Below are positions 25,285-34,454 of a stretch of 64,000 bases of DNA, piece by piece. Each line of letters opens with the position of its first letter. Positions within the stretch are counted from its first letter, which is position 1. Both the position numbers and the translations under genes were made by a program. The notes below the pieces were generated by a model. It was not told the DNA's origin. It was given only the letters and a program-made list of their open reading frames with translations, and did not search any database. Location of the stretch: NCBI RefSeq assembly GCF_032970905.1, contig NZ_JAWJZA010000001.1, one strand, 5' to 3'. The DNA comes from Veillonella absiana. GTDB lineage: Bacteria; Bacillota; Negativicutes; Veillonellales; Veillonellaceae.

Positions 25285-25959
25285 TTACTTGCGAATAACT
25301 AAGTTAAGTGCTGAGTTAATCAAGCCAAATAACACATAGCCAGCAAACAACAATACAGCCCAAGCGTGATAATCACAAATCAAGCCCAATACTACCAATA
25401 GACCAACAATACCTATGGCAATTTTTTGAATACACAAAGAACTATGACCTTTAAAATCAGGATATTTTACTTCGCTAACCATCAAGATGCCTACGCAAAT
25501 CATAGAAACCATCAAGACGATTTGAGGCACCATAACACCACATAATACATAGGTTGCTGCCAAACAACCAGCAGCTGGAATTGGTAACCCTTGGAAATAC
25601 CCATGTACCTCTTCTGTCATAATATTAAAACGGGCCAATCTGAAAGCACCCAATACAGCAAATGCTAACAATGGTACATAAGCGTACCAACCTAAACCAT
25701 ATAGTTCTTTCACATATAACATATATGCAGGCGCTACACCAAAGCCCACAACATCAGCTAGCGAATCTAATTCACGGCCAAATGGACCTGACACACCTAA
25801 AGCTCGAGCCACGCGCCCATCCAAACCATCTGCCAATAGAGACAACAAAACACAGATTGCTGCATATGTTGTTTCCCCTTGTGCAGATAATGTAATCCCA
25901 ATAACGCCAAAAGCTAAATTGCTTCCGGTAAACAAATTAGGAAATATTGATTTATTCAT
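25285..25959 (-). CDS. pssA: PssA, CDP-diacylglycerol-serine O-phosphatidyltransferase
   Basis: The 224-residue polytopic protein carries the CDP-alcohol phosphotransferase motif DGRVARALGV...FGRELDSLAD (DGxxAR-x8-9-G-x3-D-x3-D), with about six further membrane segments. It makes phosphatidylserine from CDP-diacylglycerol and serine. It overlaps psd, which decarboxylates its product, by 8 bases. Confidence 0.93.
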   Translation of the reverse strand: MNKSIFPNLFTGSNLAFGVIGITLSAQGETTYAAICVLLSLLADGLDGRVARALGVSGPFGRELDSLADVVGFGVAPAYMLYVKELYGLGWYAYVPLLAFAVLGAFRLARFNIMTEEVHGYFQGLPIPAAGCLAATYVLCGVMVPQIVLMVSMICVGILMVSEVKYPDFKGHSSLCIQKIAIGIVGLLVVLGLICDYHAWAVLLFAGYVLFGLINSALNLVIRK

Positions 25960-26593
25960 GACCTAACCTCCCAATAACTGTATCTCCGGCAGTCACATGT
26001 TGACCTTTTTCAACAAAAATTTCAACATCTTTATCCATATAGATTTCTGTGCAAGAACCAAACTTAATCATTCCATACAGTTGTCCACGTTTCAATACGC
26101 TATCTAGGTCAGTCCAAGATACGATACGTCTAGCCAAAAGACCAGCAATTTGTGTTACTAGTACTTTTGTGCGGTCATTTTCAATACAAATTGTGTGGCG
26201 TTCATTTTCAAAACCTACTTCATCCTTATAAGCTGGTAGAAAGCCACCTTCTGTATATTGACGATATATAATTTTTCCATCGATAGGTGCACGATTAGCA
26301 TGCACATCAAATACAGATAAGAAAATTGTTACTTTTTTACAATCACGATGCAAATATAAATCTTCATATACATCGGCAATATCCATAACTTTCCCATCCG
26401 CAGGAGATAGAATCAAGTCTGGATCTTGAGGAATTACGCGCTTTGGATTTCGGAAAAAATTGACAAAGAACAGTGCCAATATAAAGGGAATAATTGCAAT
26501 ATAATAATGTCCAAAAGCACATAATAGTACCGCTATTAGGAGCATGGCACCAATGAGCGGAAAGCCTTCTTTTATAATAGGACCTGTGGGCAC
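25952..26593 (-). CDS. psd: Psd, phosphatidylserine decarboxylase proenzyme
   Basis: The 213-residue short-type (Firmicute/archaeal) PSD has an N-terminal hydrophobic segment (about residues 12-45) and the self-cleavage site in FGSCTEIY (Gly179-Ser180), where serine becomes the pyruvoyl cofactor. It converts phosphatidylserine to phosphatidylethanolamine. The start is GTG at 26593, 9 bases after AGAGG. Between the TagA-type gene and pssA. Confidence 0.94.
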   Translation of the reverse strand: MPTGPIIKEGFPLIGAMLLIAVLLCAFGHYYIAIIPFILALFFVNFFRNPKRVIPQDPDLILSPADGKVMDIADVYEDLYLHRDCKKVTIFLSVFDVHANRAPIDGKIIYRQYTEGGFLPAYKDEVGFENERHTICIENDRTKVLVTQIAGLLARRIVSWTDLDSVLKRGQLYGMIKFGSCTEIYMDKDVEIFVEKGQHVTAGDTVIGRLGHE

Positions 26594-26607
26594 GTTGCAC
26601 CACCTCT

Positions 26608-27333
26608 CTAGCGTTTATTTTTAATAACAGTAAGCATAAATTTAGGTATGCTCATCATACGACCAATACGTTTTGGTTCTAAATATAGACGATATAACCA
26701 CTCTAAACGATTATGTTGCATCCACTCTGGGGCACGTGGAATATTACCAGCTAATACGTCAAAGGATCCACCAATCCCCATAGCCACAACACCATCAAGA
26801 TGGGACAATTTATGTTGAATCCACTCTTCTTGTTTTGGTATGCCCAGTGCTACAAATATGATTTTGGCGCCACCCTCTTCGATAGTACGAATAATATTCG
26901 TTTCTTCTTCAGCATTAAAGAAGCCATCATGAATACCAACGATATTCAATGGACCTACTTCTTGTTCTATATTAGACACTGCTTTTTCTGCCACACCCGG
27001 TGCAGCCCCCAAGCAATATACAGGAATCGATTGTTCACTAGCGACCTTAAATAGACCTTTAGCTACATCGATACCAGCTACACGTTCTGGGAAATGTTCT
27101 CCATTTTGTTCTGCTGCCCAAAGCACACCTGCTCCATCTGGAACCACTAGGCTAGCATTCGCTAATATTGTATGCAAAGAAGGATTACTATTGGCAAGCA
27201 TAACCATTTCAGCATTAGCCGTGGCTACAATATGTAGCCCCGGCTCGTTCATCATCTCTTGAACACGCTGAATAGTTTCGTCCTTCGTAATAACATCAAT
27301 TGGCACAGACAATATATCAATACGCTTGCGCAA
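26608..27333 (-). CDS. TagA/WecG-family N-acetylmannosaminyl-type glycosyltransferase
   Basis: The 241-residue GT26 protein has the family sequence TANAEMVMLA, PDGAGVLWAAE with its catalytic Asp, GAAPGVAEKA, and VALGIPKQEEWI. TagA/WecG enzymes add N-acetylmannosamine(-uronic acid) to lipid-linked GlcNAc in teichoic acid or enterobacterial common antigen synthesis. A diderm organism without wall teichoic acid would use it for another surface glycan. The start appears to be TTG at 27333, 5 bases after GAGGTG. Probably first in an operon with psd, pssA and the GT2 gene. Confidence 0.88.
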   Translation of the reverse strand: MRKRIDILSVPIDVITKDETIQRVQEMMNEPGLHIVATANAEMVMLANSNPSLHTILANASLVVPDGAGVLWAAEQNGEHFPERVAGIDVAKGLFKVASEQSIPVYCLGAAPGVAEKAVSNIEQEVGPLNIVGIHDGFFNAEEETNIIRTIEEGGAKIIFVALGIPKQEEWIQHKLSHLDGVVAMGIGGSFDVLAGNIPRAPEWMQHNRLEWLYRLYLEPKRIGRMMSIPKFMLTVIKNKR

Positions 27334-27478
27334 TATAACACCTCACTAAAACCTTTATCATAATCTGTTTAAAATAATCAGTATATATTTATACAGAAAA
27401 ATATATCCAACCTATAATTTATAACATATTTTTTCTAAATATCCAACCAGAAAATTTTACAATCCACAGTAAAAAGGA

Positions 27479-28936
27479 TTATAAACCACTATAGTTAGGA
27501 GCCTCTACAGTGATGCTAACATCATGTGGATGACTTTCTTTCAAACCAGCTGCTGTAATTTGCATAAATTGTGTATTATCCATCATTTCTTGAATGTTAT
27601 GGCAACCACAATAGCCCATGCTGGCACGAAGACCACCAACCATTTGGAAGATAGTATCTGCTAACATGCCTTTGTAAGGTACGCGACCTTCGATACCTTC
27701 TGGAACGAGTTTTTTCGCTTCTGTTTGGAAGTAACGATCTTTACTGCCCAATTTCATAGCCCCAAGACTGCCCATGCCACGGTATACTTTATAGCTACGA
27801 CCTTGGTAAATAACAGTTTCCCCTGGGCTTTCATCAGTACCAGCCAATAGGTTACCCATCATTACAACATTAGCACCAGCAGCGATAGCTTTTGCAATAT
27901 CACCAGAGTATTTAATACCGCCATCGGCGATGATAGGAATACCATAACGACGAGCTACTTTTGCTGATTCGTATACAGCAGTGATTTGTGGAACACCAAT
28001 ACCAGCGATAACGCGAGTTGTACAAATGGAACCAGGTCCAATACCTACTTTAACAGCATCAGCACCAGCTTCGATTAACGCCTCTGTACCAGCTGCAGTA
28101 GCTACGTTACCAGCGATAACTGGAATATGAGGATAGGCTGCTTTAATTTCTTTTAATGTACGCAATACACCTGCAGAGTGACCATGTGCAGTATCTACAA
28201 TAATTACGTCAGCTTTTGCAGCTACTAATGCATCGAGACGATCGTACATATCTTTAGATACGCCTACAGCTGCACCAACTAATAAACGACCGCTACCATC
28301 TTTAGCGGCATTAGGGTATTTTGTAGCTTTTTCAATATCTTTGATAGTAATCAAGCCTTTTAATTCACCATCACCATTAACTAAAGGTAATTTTTCAATG
28401 CGGTGTTCACGCAAAATTTGTTTAGCTGTTTCTAAAGATGTACCTTCTGGAGCCGTTACAAGACCTTCTTTTGTCATACAAGCACCGATAGTACGAGTCA
28501 TATCAGATTCAAAACGCATATCGCGATTTGTAATGATACCAACCAATTTCCCATTTTCAGTCACAGGCACGCCAGAAATTTTATATTTATGCATCAATTC
28601 TTCTGCATCAGATAACAAATTTTGTGGACTCAAATAAATTGGATCTACAATAACACCATGTTCAGAGCGTTTTACCTTATCTACTTCGTGAGCTTGTTCT
28701 TCAATAGACATATTTTTATGAATAACACCAAGACCACCTTCACGCGCCATAGCAATGGCCATACGGGACTCTGTAACGGTATCCATACCAGAACTAATCA
28801 TAGGAATGTTTAACTTAATGTCTTTTGTTAATTGTGTAGATAATTCTACTTGATTTGGTAGTACATCAGATGCTGCTGGAATTAATAAAACGTCATCAAA
28901 TGTTAAACCTTGAATACCAAATTTATCTTCTCTCAT
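27479..28936 (-). CDS. guaB: GuaB, IMP dehydrogenase
   Basis: The full-length 485-residue enzyme makes XMP from IMP for guanine nucleotide synthesis. It has the (beta/alpha)8 barrel split by a CBS pair (about residues 95-205), the active cysteine in GIGPGSICTTR near residue 300, NVATAAGTEALIEAGAD, and the mobile flap with YRGMGSLGAM. Monocistronic; a terminator separates it from the tautomerase gene upstream. Confidence 0.98.
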   Translation of the reverse strand: MREDKFGIQGLTFDDVLLIPAASDVLPNQVELSTQLTKDIKLNIPMISSGMDTVTESRMAIAMAREGGLGVIHKNMSIEEQAHEVDKVKRSEHGVIVDPIYLSPQNLLSDAEELMHKYKISGVPVTENGKLVGIITNRDMRFESDMTRTIGACMTKEGLVTAPEGTSLETAKQILREHRIEKLPLVNGDGELKGLITIKDIEKATKYPNAAKDGSGRLLVGAAVGVSKDMYDRLDALVAAKADVIIVDTAHGHSAGVLRTLKEIKAAYPHIPVIAGNVATAAGTEALIEAGADAVKVGIGPGSICTTRVIAGIGVPQITAVYESAKVARRYGIPIIADGGIKYSGDIAKAIAAGANVVMMGNLLAGTDESPGETVIYQGRSYKVYRGMGSLGAMKLGSKDRYFQTEAKKLVPEGIEGRVPYKGMLADTIFQMVGGLRASMGYCGCHNIQEMMDNTQFMQITAAGLKESHPHDVSITVEAPNYSGL

Positions 28937-28962
28937 GGTACTTTCCTTTCACTTATATAAAA

Positions 28963-29019
28963 CTAAAAACTGCGTTATCATAAAGGGCCGTCGTAACGGC
29001 CCCTTTGACATCGCAGTTT
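28963..29019 (-). terminator. Two-level terminator between the tautomerase gene and guaB
   Basis: An inner stem (AAAGGGGCCGT / ACGGCCC-TTT) lies inside an outer stem (AAACTGCG / CGCAGTTT) and is followed on the minus strand by TTTTTAGTTTT. The outer stem overlaps the tautomerase stop. Since it lies just ahead of guaB it could also regulate read-through. Confidence 0.8.
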
Positions 29020-29200
29020 ATCTTTCAGACCGCAATACGCCGCCTTCCATAAAATCATCTTTTTTCATATCAACAAAAATTACTTTTACTGCATCCACAG
29101 GAACCCCTACGATATCTACAGTTGCTTTTGTAATTGCTTCGCCCAATTGTTTCTTAGTTTCTTTACTACGACCTTCAACGAGTTCAACATGAATTAATGG
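29018..29200 (-). CDS. 4-oxalocrotonate tautomerase-family protein
   Basis: The 60-residue protein starts MPLIHVELVEGRS; removal of Met leaves Pro1 as the catalytic base, and Arg residues at 11 and near 39 fit the family. The ATG at 29200 has GGAGGAAAAAATT before it. An extension to 29233 would bury Pro1 and is rejected. The physiological substrate of such small tautomerases in Firmicutes is usually unknown. Confidence 0.92.
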   Translation of the reverse strand, partial: PLIHVELVEGRSKETKKQLGEAITKATVDIVGVPVDAVKVIFVDMKKDDFMEGGVLRSER

Positions 29201-29339
29201 CATAATTTTTTCCTCCATTGGATTGATAATCAAAAATAAATTATTAAATTTATTATACGTGAAAGAGAGTATAGATACAACTAAAACATTAGATAAAATC
29301 TAATATTATAGCACCTTATAACATTATAACCAGTATATC

Positions 29340-31382
29340 TTAATTATACAATATTCTAATAAATTTTTCACCAAATCGTTTCGATAATTCACTACTCATA
29401 ACAGTTTGTAATTGTTCAATACCAAACTCCTTAGCGTAATCTAAAACATCCTGCCGTGCTTGCACTAAAATATCTATATCTTTAATAATATTAGCAACAC
29501 GTAAATCTGGCAATCCTGACTGTGCCACCCCAAATAACTGACCGGATCCACGCAACAATAAATCTTGTTCCGCCAATTCAAATCCATCGTTTGTAGTTTC
29601 CATCAATTTTAGCCGTTCTTGACTAACATCAGTTTTAGAATCACTAACGAGAATACAATAGGACTGAATATCGCTACGACCAACACGACCACGCAATTGG
29701 TGCAATTGTGAAAGTCCGAAACGTTCCGCCCCTACAACGCACATAATAGTGGCATTCGGTACATTCACACCTACCTCGATAACCGTTGTCGACACGAGTA
29801 GCTTTACATCACCTGCATGGAATCGTTCCATAATTTCATCTTTTTCGGATGGTGTCATACGACCATGAACGAGACCTACGTCAAAACGTTTATAGAAATA
29901 GTCACGTAATTCTAGAAAGGTTTCCTCTGCCGCCTGTAAATCTAATTTTTCGGATTCTTCCACTAAAGGACAAACCACATAGACTTGATGTCCTACAGTC
30001 ATTTCCTTTTCAAAAAATTTACGTAATCGTTCCGTATACGATGTATCCACCACATAGGTTTTCACAGGTTTACGTCCCGGTGGCATTTTCTTAATGAGAC
30101 TCACAGCTAAATCACCATACACAGACAAAGTCATGGTTCTTGGAATGGGCGTTGCCGTCATGATAAGTACATGGGGATGTATTCCTTTTTTTTGCAATGA
30201 TGCCCGTTGTTCTACGCCAAAACGATGTTGTTCATCAATAACGACAAGGCCTAGTCGATCAAACACAACACTGTCCTGAATAAGTGCGTGAGTACCAATA
30301 ATCATCTGAATAGTGCCATCCGCCAATCGATCGTATATATCCTGTTTTTCTTTCTTTGATGTAGACCCTGTTAATAAAGCAATGGTAATATCAAGATTAT
30401 GACAAAGCGCTTGTATACCTTCATAATGTTGAGCGGCTAAAATTTCCGTCGGCGCCATCAATGCCCCTTGGAATCCATTTTCAATAGCCTTTAACAGACT
30501 CAATGTAGCCACCACGGTTTTTCCAGAGCCCACATCACCTTGCAACAATCGTTGCATAGGGCGTTCATCTTGCATATCACAAGAAATTTCATACAACGCT
30601 TGCTGCTGATCCCTAGTCAATGTAAATGGCAGAGCCTCTGTGAAAGCCGCCATTAATTTCCCATCAGGCTCCATTTTATGGCCCACATAATTCTGAGCTT
30701 TATTACGCAATAAAGCCAAACCAGCTTGCATGATAAATAATTCTTCATAGGCCATCTGATGACGAGCTTGTTCGTATCTTTCACTCGAGGTAGGAAAATG
30801 CATATTATAAAACGCATCATAGCGACTCATAAATGTATGTTTTTTGCCTATGGACGGCGGCAATACCTCATCCATAAATCCATGGACAGAAAACCAATTT
30901 CTCACTGCACTACGGATAATATATTGACTCACCCCATCCACCAAAGAATAAATAGGTACAATACCTGTATCCGGATTTTGATTGGGCCCTAAATTTTCCA
31001 TTTGTGGCGTGTTCATCTGCAATGCACCATAACCAATTTCCACCTTGCCATAAGCATATAATCGTTGACCTTTTTTATAAAAGTTCTTTTTATAGCCTTG
31101 ATTGAACATAACGATTTTCAAGGAACCCGTTCCATCCGTCACCACGATTTCTAAAATAGATAATCTAGGACGTGGCCGTTTTTCCCCGACAGCGATTACG
31201 GTACCAATAATACCTCTCGTCATGCCAACTGTTAATTCCTTGATACTATAAATTTTACGTCTATCCTCATAAGTACGTGGAAAATACGACAGCAAAGAGG
31301 ATACCGTATGGATACCTAATTTATGGAATTGTTTTTCCCTACCAGGGCCAACGCCCTTGATAGAAGTTAGTAATTCACTCAT
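29340..31382 (-). CDS. recG: RecG, ATP-dependent DNA helicase
   Basis: The 680-residue branch-migration helicase rescues stalled replication forks and Holliday junctions. It has the N-terminal wedge OB-fold (residues about 50-145), Walker A GDVGSGKTVVA, DEQHRFG (motif II), TATPIPRT, and the C-terminal VHGRMTPSEKDEIM, ERFGLSQLHQLRGRVGR motifs including the RecG TRG region. Full length. It is divergent from rpmB. Confidence 0.97.
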   Translation of the reverse strand: MSELLTSIKGVGPGREKQFHKLGIHTVSSLLSYFPRTYEDRRKIYSIKELTVGMTRGIIGTVIAVGEKRPRPRLSILEIVVTDGTGSLKIVMFNQGYKKNFYKKGQRLYAYGKVEIGYGALQMNTPQMENLGPNQNPDTGIVPIYSLVDGVSQYIIRSAVRNWFSVHGFMDEVLPPSIGKKHTFMSRYDAFYNMHFPTSSERYEQARHQMAYEELFIMQAGLALLRNKAQNYVGHKMEPDGKLMAAFTEALPFTLTRDQQQALYEISCDMQDERPMQRLLQGDVGSGKTVVATLSLLKAIENGFQGALMAPTEILAAQHYEGIQALCHNLDITIALLTGSTSKKEKQDIYDRLADGTIQMIIGTHALIQDSVVFDRLGLVVIDEQHRFGVEQRASLQKKGIHPHVLIMTATPIPRTMTLSVYGDLAVSLIKKMPPGRKPVKTYVVDTSYTERLRKFFEKEMTVGHQVYVVCPLVEESEKLDLQAAEETFLELRDYFYKRFDVGLVHGRMTPSEKDEIMERFHAGDVKLLVSTTVIEVGVNVPNATIMCVVGAERFGLSQLHQLRGRVGRSDIQSYCILVSDSKTDVSQERLKLMETTNDGFELAEQDLLLRGSGQLFGVAQSGLPDLRVANIIKDIDILVQARQDVLDYAKEFGIEQLQTVMSSELSKRFGEKFIRILYN

Positions 31383-31474
31383 AATATACCTAGTATTTAG
31401 TCTAATAAAATATTATAATCTATGGAGAGTATACCATATATTGATGAAATCAGGAAAACTTACTCATTATGTGC

Positions 31475-31503
31475 TTGCTTTACTATTCTATTTGTGATAA
31501 TAT
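31475..31503 (+). promoter_or_regulatory. rpmB promoter
   Basis: TTGCTT (31475-31480), 17 bases, TAATAT (31498-31503), 41 bases before the rpmB ATG. Confidence 0.6.
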
Positions 31504-31544
31504 ATTTTTGTTATGTTGTAGAACTATGCTTGGAGGTGGAAACT

Positions 31545-31733
31545 ATGGCAAACCTTTGCGAAGTATGTGGCAAATCCACATCTAGCGGTATGAACGTGAG
31601 TCATTCTCATATTCGTACAAGAAAAACTTGGAAACCAAACATTCAAAGAGTACGAGCTGTTGTCGACGGTGCTACTAAAAAAGTAAACGTGTGCACACGT
31701 TGCCTTCGTTCTAATAAAATTACACGCGCGTAA
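31545..31733 (+). CDS. rpmB: Ribosomal protein bL28
   Basis: The 62-residue protein is the zinc-binding (C+) type: Cys5/Cys8 and Cys50/Cys53 make two CxxC pairs, with the conserved NVSHSHIRTRKTWKPNIQ segment. bL28 is a 50S subunit protein. The ATG at 31545 follows TGGAGGTGG. A strong terminator follows, so it is a single-gene unit. Confidence 0.98.
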   Translation: MANLCEVCGKSTSSGMNVSHSHIRTRKTWKPNIQRVRAVVDGATKKVNVCTRCLRSNKITRA

Positions 31734-31766
31734 TATAAAAAGTACATGTACTCAACGAAGAAAAAT

Positions 31767-31807
31767 AAGGGAAGAAATGATAACTCATTTCTTCCCTTAT
31801 TTTTTTA
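31767..31807 (+). terminator. rpmB terminator
   Basis: A 14-base-pair perfect stem AAGGGAAGAAATGA with a TAAC loop is followed by ATTTTTTT. Confidence 0.95.
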
Positions 31808-31832
31808 TAAAAACCTATTGCCTACATACAGC

Positions 31833-31879
31833 AAAAAACCGGATTTACCAACGCACCTAATTTGGTAAATCCGGTTTTT
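31833..31879 (-). terminator. Terminator after the dGTPase-like gene
   Basis: A perfect 18-base-pair stem (AAAAACCGGATTTACCAA) with a 10-base loop; the minus-strand side ends in a T run. The dGTPase-like stop is at 31883. Confidence 0.9.
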
Positions 31880-31882
31880 CAT

Positions 31883-32866
31883 TTATAGCATAATTTTAGG
31901 AATGTAAAATTTCTTGAATAGTTTAATAGCATATTGGTCTGTCAGGCCCGCTACATAATCCACCACATCTACAGTAGAATAGAACCCATTATGGCCAAAG
32001 TCTTCTTCCATATCTCCTGGATGCTCCATGAAATAGGTAAATAAGTTTTTTACCACATGAGCCGCCTTATTTCGATCAGGGATTAAGGCCGGTGCTAAAT
32101 AGACTTCTTTAAACATAAATTGACGGAACCGATTCATCGTTAATTCTACATCTGCAGACATTTTAATTTCAGTCTGATCCATAGAATTTTCTACAATATC
32201 CATTACCATGGATGTAATCATTTCAGAGGGAGTAATCCCTAAGACTTCACGGACGTCATCAGGCAATCTATCCTCGGATAACATACCGGCACGCTGTGCA
32301 TCATCAAAATCATGACATAAATAAGCAATACGGTCTACAATGCGAACAATTTGGCCTTCTAATGTAGACGGAATCACCGCCCCGGTATGGCCCACAATTC
32401 CCTCTTTAACAGCTGTTGTTAAATTAAGGCCCTTCCCATTCTTTTCAATGACCTCAACCATGCGTAAGCTTTGTTCATTATGATTAAAATGACCAACTAA
32501 ATCACGAAGTGCGTATTCCCCCACATGACCAAATGGGGTATGCCCCACATCATGGCCCATCGCAATAGCCTCTACTAAATCTTCATTAAGACGCAATGCT
32601 CTAGCTACGGTACGACTAATTTGTCCCACTTCTAGTGTATGAGTCATCCGTGTACGATAATGATCACCAGGAGCTATATACACCTGTGTTTTATGTTTCA
32701 AACGACGGAAGCATTTACTATGAATAATCCGATCACGATCTCGTTGGAAGGCCGTACGCAAAGGATCTGGTTCTTCCTCTCTACTACGTACAGCAAGACG
32801 ACTTTTTGCCGCTAATGGAGAGAGTATTAACTCTTCCCGTTCTTCTATTTGCTCTCTAATATTCAT
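31883..32866 (-). CDS. dGTP triphosphohydrolase-like HD protein
   Basis: The 327-residue HD-superfamily protein has RRLKHKTQVYI, the metal His in TRMTHTLEVGQ, and the HD motif GHDVGHTPFGHVGE, plus a second half with DRIAYLCHDFDDA. It matches the family annotated as deoxyguanosinetriphosphate triphosphohydrolase-like, which cuts dNTPs to nucleoside and triphosphate. The first of a three-gene run, it lies 8 bases after the PEP synthase regulator gene; this order is common near dnaG-rpoD in clostridia, but those genes are not adjacent here. Confidence 0.92.
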   Translation of the reverse strand: MNIREQIEEREELILSPLAAKSRLAVRSREEEPDPLRTAFQRDRDRIIHSKCFRRLKHKTQVYIAPGDHYRTRMTHTLEVGQISRTVARALRLNEDLVEAIAMGHDVGHTPFGHVGEYALRDLVGHFNHNEQSLRMVEVIEKNGKGLNLTTAVKEGIVGHTGAVIPSTLEGQIVRIVDRIAYLCHDFDDAQRAGMLSEDRLPDDVREVLGITPSEMITSMVMDIVENSMDQTEIKMSADVELTMNRFRQFMFKEVYLAPALIPDRNKAAHVVKNLFTYFMEHPGDMEEDFGHNGFYSTVDVVDYVAGLTDQYAIKLFKKFYIPKIML

Positions 32867-32874
32867 AACACCTC

Positions 32875-33699
32875 TTATTGTTTATTATCCATAGCACGAT
32901 TACGATCAATCAACTGCATTACAAAGGACGATGTTTCTTCAATCGACTTATTGGACACATCCAATACTTGGCAATGTAAACGTCGCATAATAGCTTTTGC
33001 ATATTCTAATTCTTGATTAATACGTTCTACAGATGCATAGTTAGCCTCATCCTCAAGACCAATAGCACGCAGACGTTCAGAACGAATATTATTCAATTTG
33101 TATGGATCGATAATCAAGCCTACAATTTTCTTTGGTGGAATTTTGAATAATTCTTCTGGCAATGGAACTTCTGGAACTAACGGAAGATTAGCAGCTTTTA
33201 TTTTTTTATATGCTAAATACATAGATAGCGGTGTTTTACTAGTACGAGATACACCAATAATTACGATATCAGCCTTTGCAAATCCACTTGGATTTTTACC
33301 ATCATCATATTTAACAGCAAATTCAATAGCTTCCACCTTTTTGAAATACTCTTGGTCTAGTTTGTGAACCATACCAGCTGTCATACGAGGTTCAGTATCT
33401 GCAATAGTACCTACTGCATTTAAAACAGGCCCCATAATATCTACTGCTTGTACACCATATTCTTTGGCCTTTGTATGCAAATAATTACGCAAAGAAATAG
33501 ATACAATAGTATGACAAATTACATGTCCACCAACTTTCGCATCCTCAAGAACTTCATCAATTTGTTGTTCACTTACAATATAAGGAACCCGAATAATTTC
33601 AATTGGCTCCTTATCATATTGACTGGCTGTCGCTCTTGCTACAGACTCTGCCGTTTCCCCGAGAGAGTCCGATATAGCATAAATAATTTTATCTTTCAT
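32875..33699 (-). CDS. PEP synthase/PPDK regulatory protein (DUF299 kinase-phosphorylase)
   Basis: The 274-residue bifunctional regulator uses ADP to phosphorylate a threonine next to the catalytic histidine of PEP synthase or pyruvate phosphate dikinase, and uses phosphate to reverse this. The P-loop-like GVSRTSKTPLS (near residue 150) and the SDSLGETAE start mark the family. The only candidate partner seen is the PEP synthase gene ppsA two genes away, so it is probably a PSRP for PEP synthase. Downstream of the CcpN-like repressor by 10 bases. Confidence 0.93.
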   Translation of the reverse strand: MKDKIIYAISDSLGETAESVARATASQYDKEPIEIIRVPYIVSEQQIDEVLEDAKVGGHVICHTIVSISLRNYLHTKAKEYGVQAVDIMGPVLNAVGTIADTEPRMTAGMVHKLDQEYFKKVEAIEFAVKYDDGKNPSGFAKADIVIIGVSRTSKTPLSMYLAYKKIKAANLPLVPEVPLPEELFKIPPKKIVGLIIDPYKLNNIRSERLRAIGLEDEANYASVERINQELEYAKAIMRRLHCQVLDVSNKSIEETSSFVMQLIDRNRAMDNKQ

Positions 33700-33709
33700 T
33701 AAAACTACC

Positions 33710-34339
33710 TCATTGTATACTGCATTCTAAATATGTCTTTGTTACTGTTGTTTTTGACACTCGGCCAACTACTTTATATCGTTTCTTCTTAGCCTCTGCC
33801 TCTATGATAACTACAGGTAAACAGTCGACTTCATAATCTATCATTTTCTGTGCTGCTTCCACTAATGTATCCGCAGGCTCCACAAATATCACCTTACTAA
33901 CAGGTGTCATTATCATCGAAATAGGCATAGTATTTGAATTATTTTGTCCCATAGATGCCCGCAATAGATCCTTCCGCGATACAACACCTAATAAATAGGA
34001 ATCTTCACACACTAGAATCGTACCTACATCCTCTGTAAATAGGGTTACAATCGTATCATATAAACTAGTCTCTGGAGTTACCACTACAGCTTGAGACAAA
34101 ACATCTTGAACGGTGAAGGAATTCAATGTTTCAGATACTTGTGTTTCTGTAGATAAACCAACATAGTAATACCCTACATTTGGTCTAGCATCCAATACGC
34201 CTAACATGGTGAGAACTGATAAATCCGATCGCAATGCAGATCGAGTAACATCCAGATATTTAGCTATAGCATCACCGGTAACAGGCCCTTCTTCGCGAAC
34301 AATATGTGCAATTTGTTCTTGCCGTTGTGAAAGTTTCAA
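33710..34339 (-). CDS. CcpN-like transcriptional repressor (HTH plus CBS pair)
   Basis: The 209-residue protein has an N-terminal winged helix (residues about 1-60) and two CBS domains (about 75-205) that sense adenine nucleotides. B. subtilis CcpN (YqzB) represses gluconeogenic genes and its neighbour yqfL is the DUF299 regulator, the same pair as here. The most likely target is ppsA directly upstream. The start is TTG at 34339 with GGAGGAG upstream; no ATG fits the N-terminus. Confidence 0.9.
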   Translation of the reverse strand: MKLSQRQEQIAHIVREEGPVTGDAIAKYLDVTRSALRSDLSVLTMLGVLDARPNVGYYYVGLSTETQVSETLNSFTVQDVLSQAVVVTPETSLYDTIVTLFTEDVGTILVCEDSYLLGVVSRKDLLRASMGQNNSNTMPISMIMTPVSKVIFVEPADTLVEAAQKMIDYEVDCLPVVIIEAEAKKKRYKVVGRVSKTTVTKTYLECSIQ

Positions 34340-34393
34340 TACTGCTCCTCCTTTCGTTTACATAGTTCCATTATATCCTGTATTTCCATTTGT

Positions 34394-34422
34394 AAAAAGA
34401 GGAGACTTAAATAAGTCTCCTC
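34394..34422 (-). terminator. ppsA terminator
   Basis: Perfect stem GAGGAGACTTA/TAAGTCTCCTC with a 2-base loop (4 with terminal opening), followed on the minus strand by TTTTT. Confidence 0.9.
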
Positions 34423-34454
34423 TCTCTATAATCTTATGCTCAAATGATTTACAA

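Noticed and set aside
26364..26603. Second minus-strand frame overlapping psd
   Set aside because: Out-of-frame shadow of psd, Cys- and Ser-rich, without a family match.
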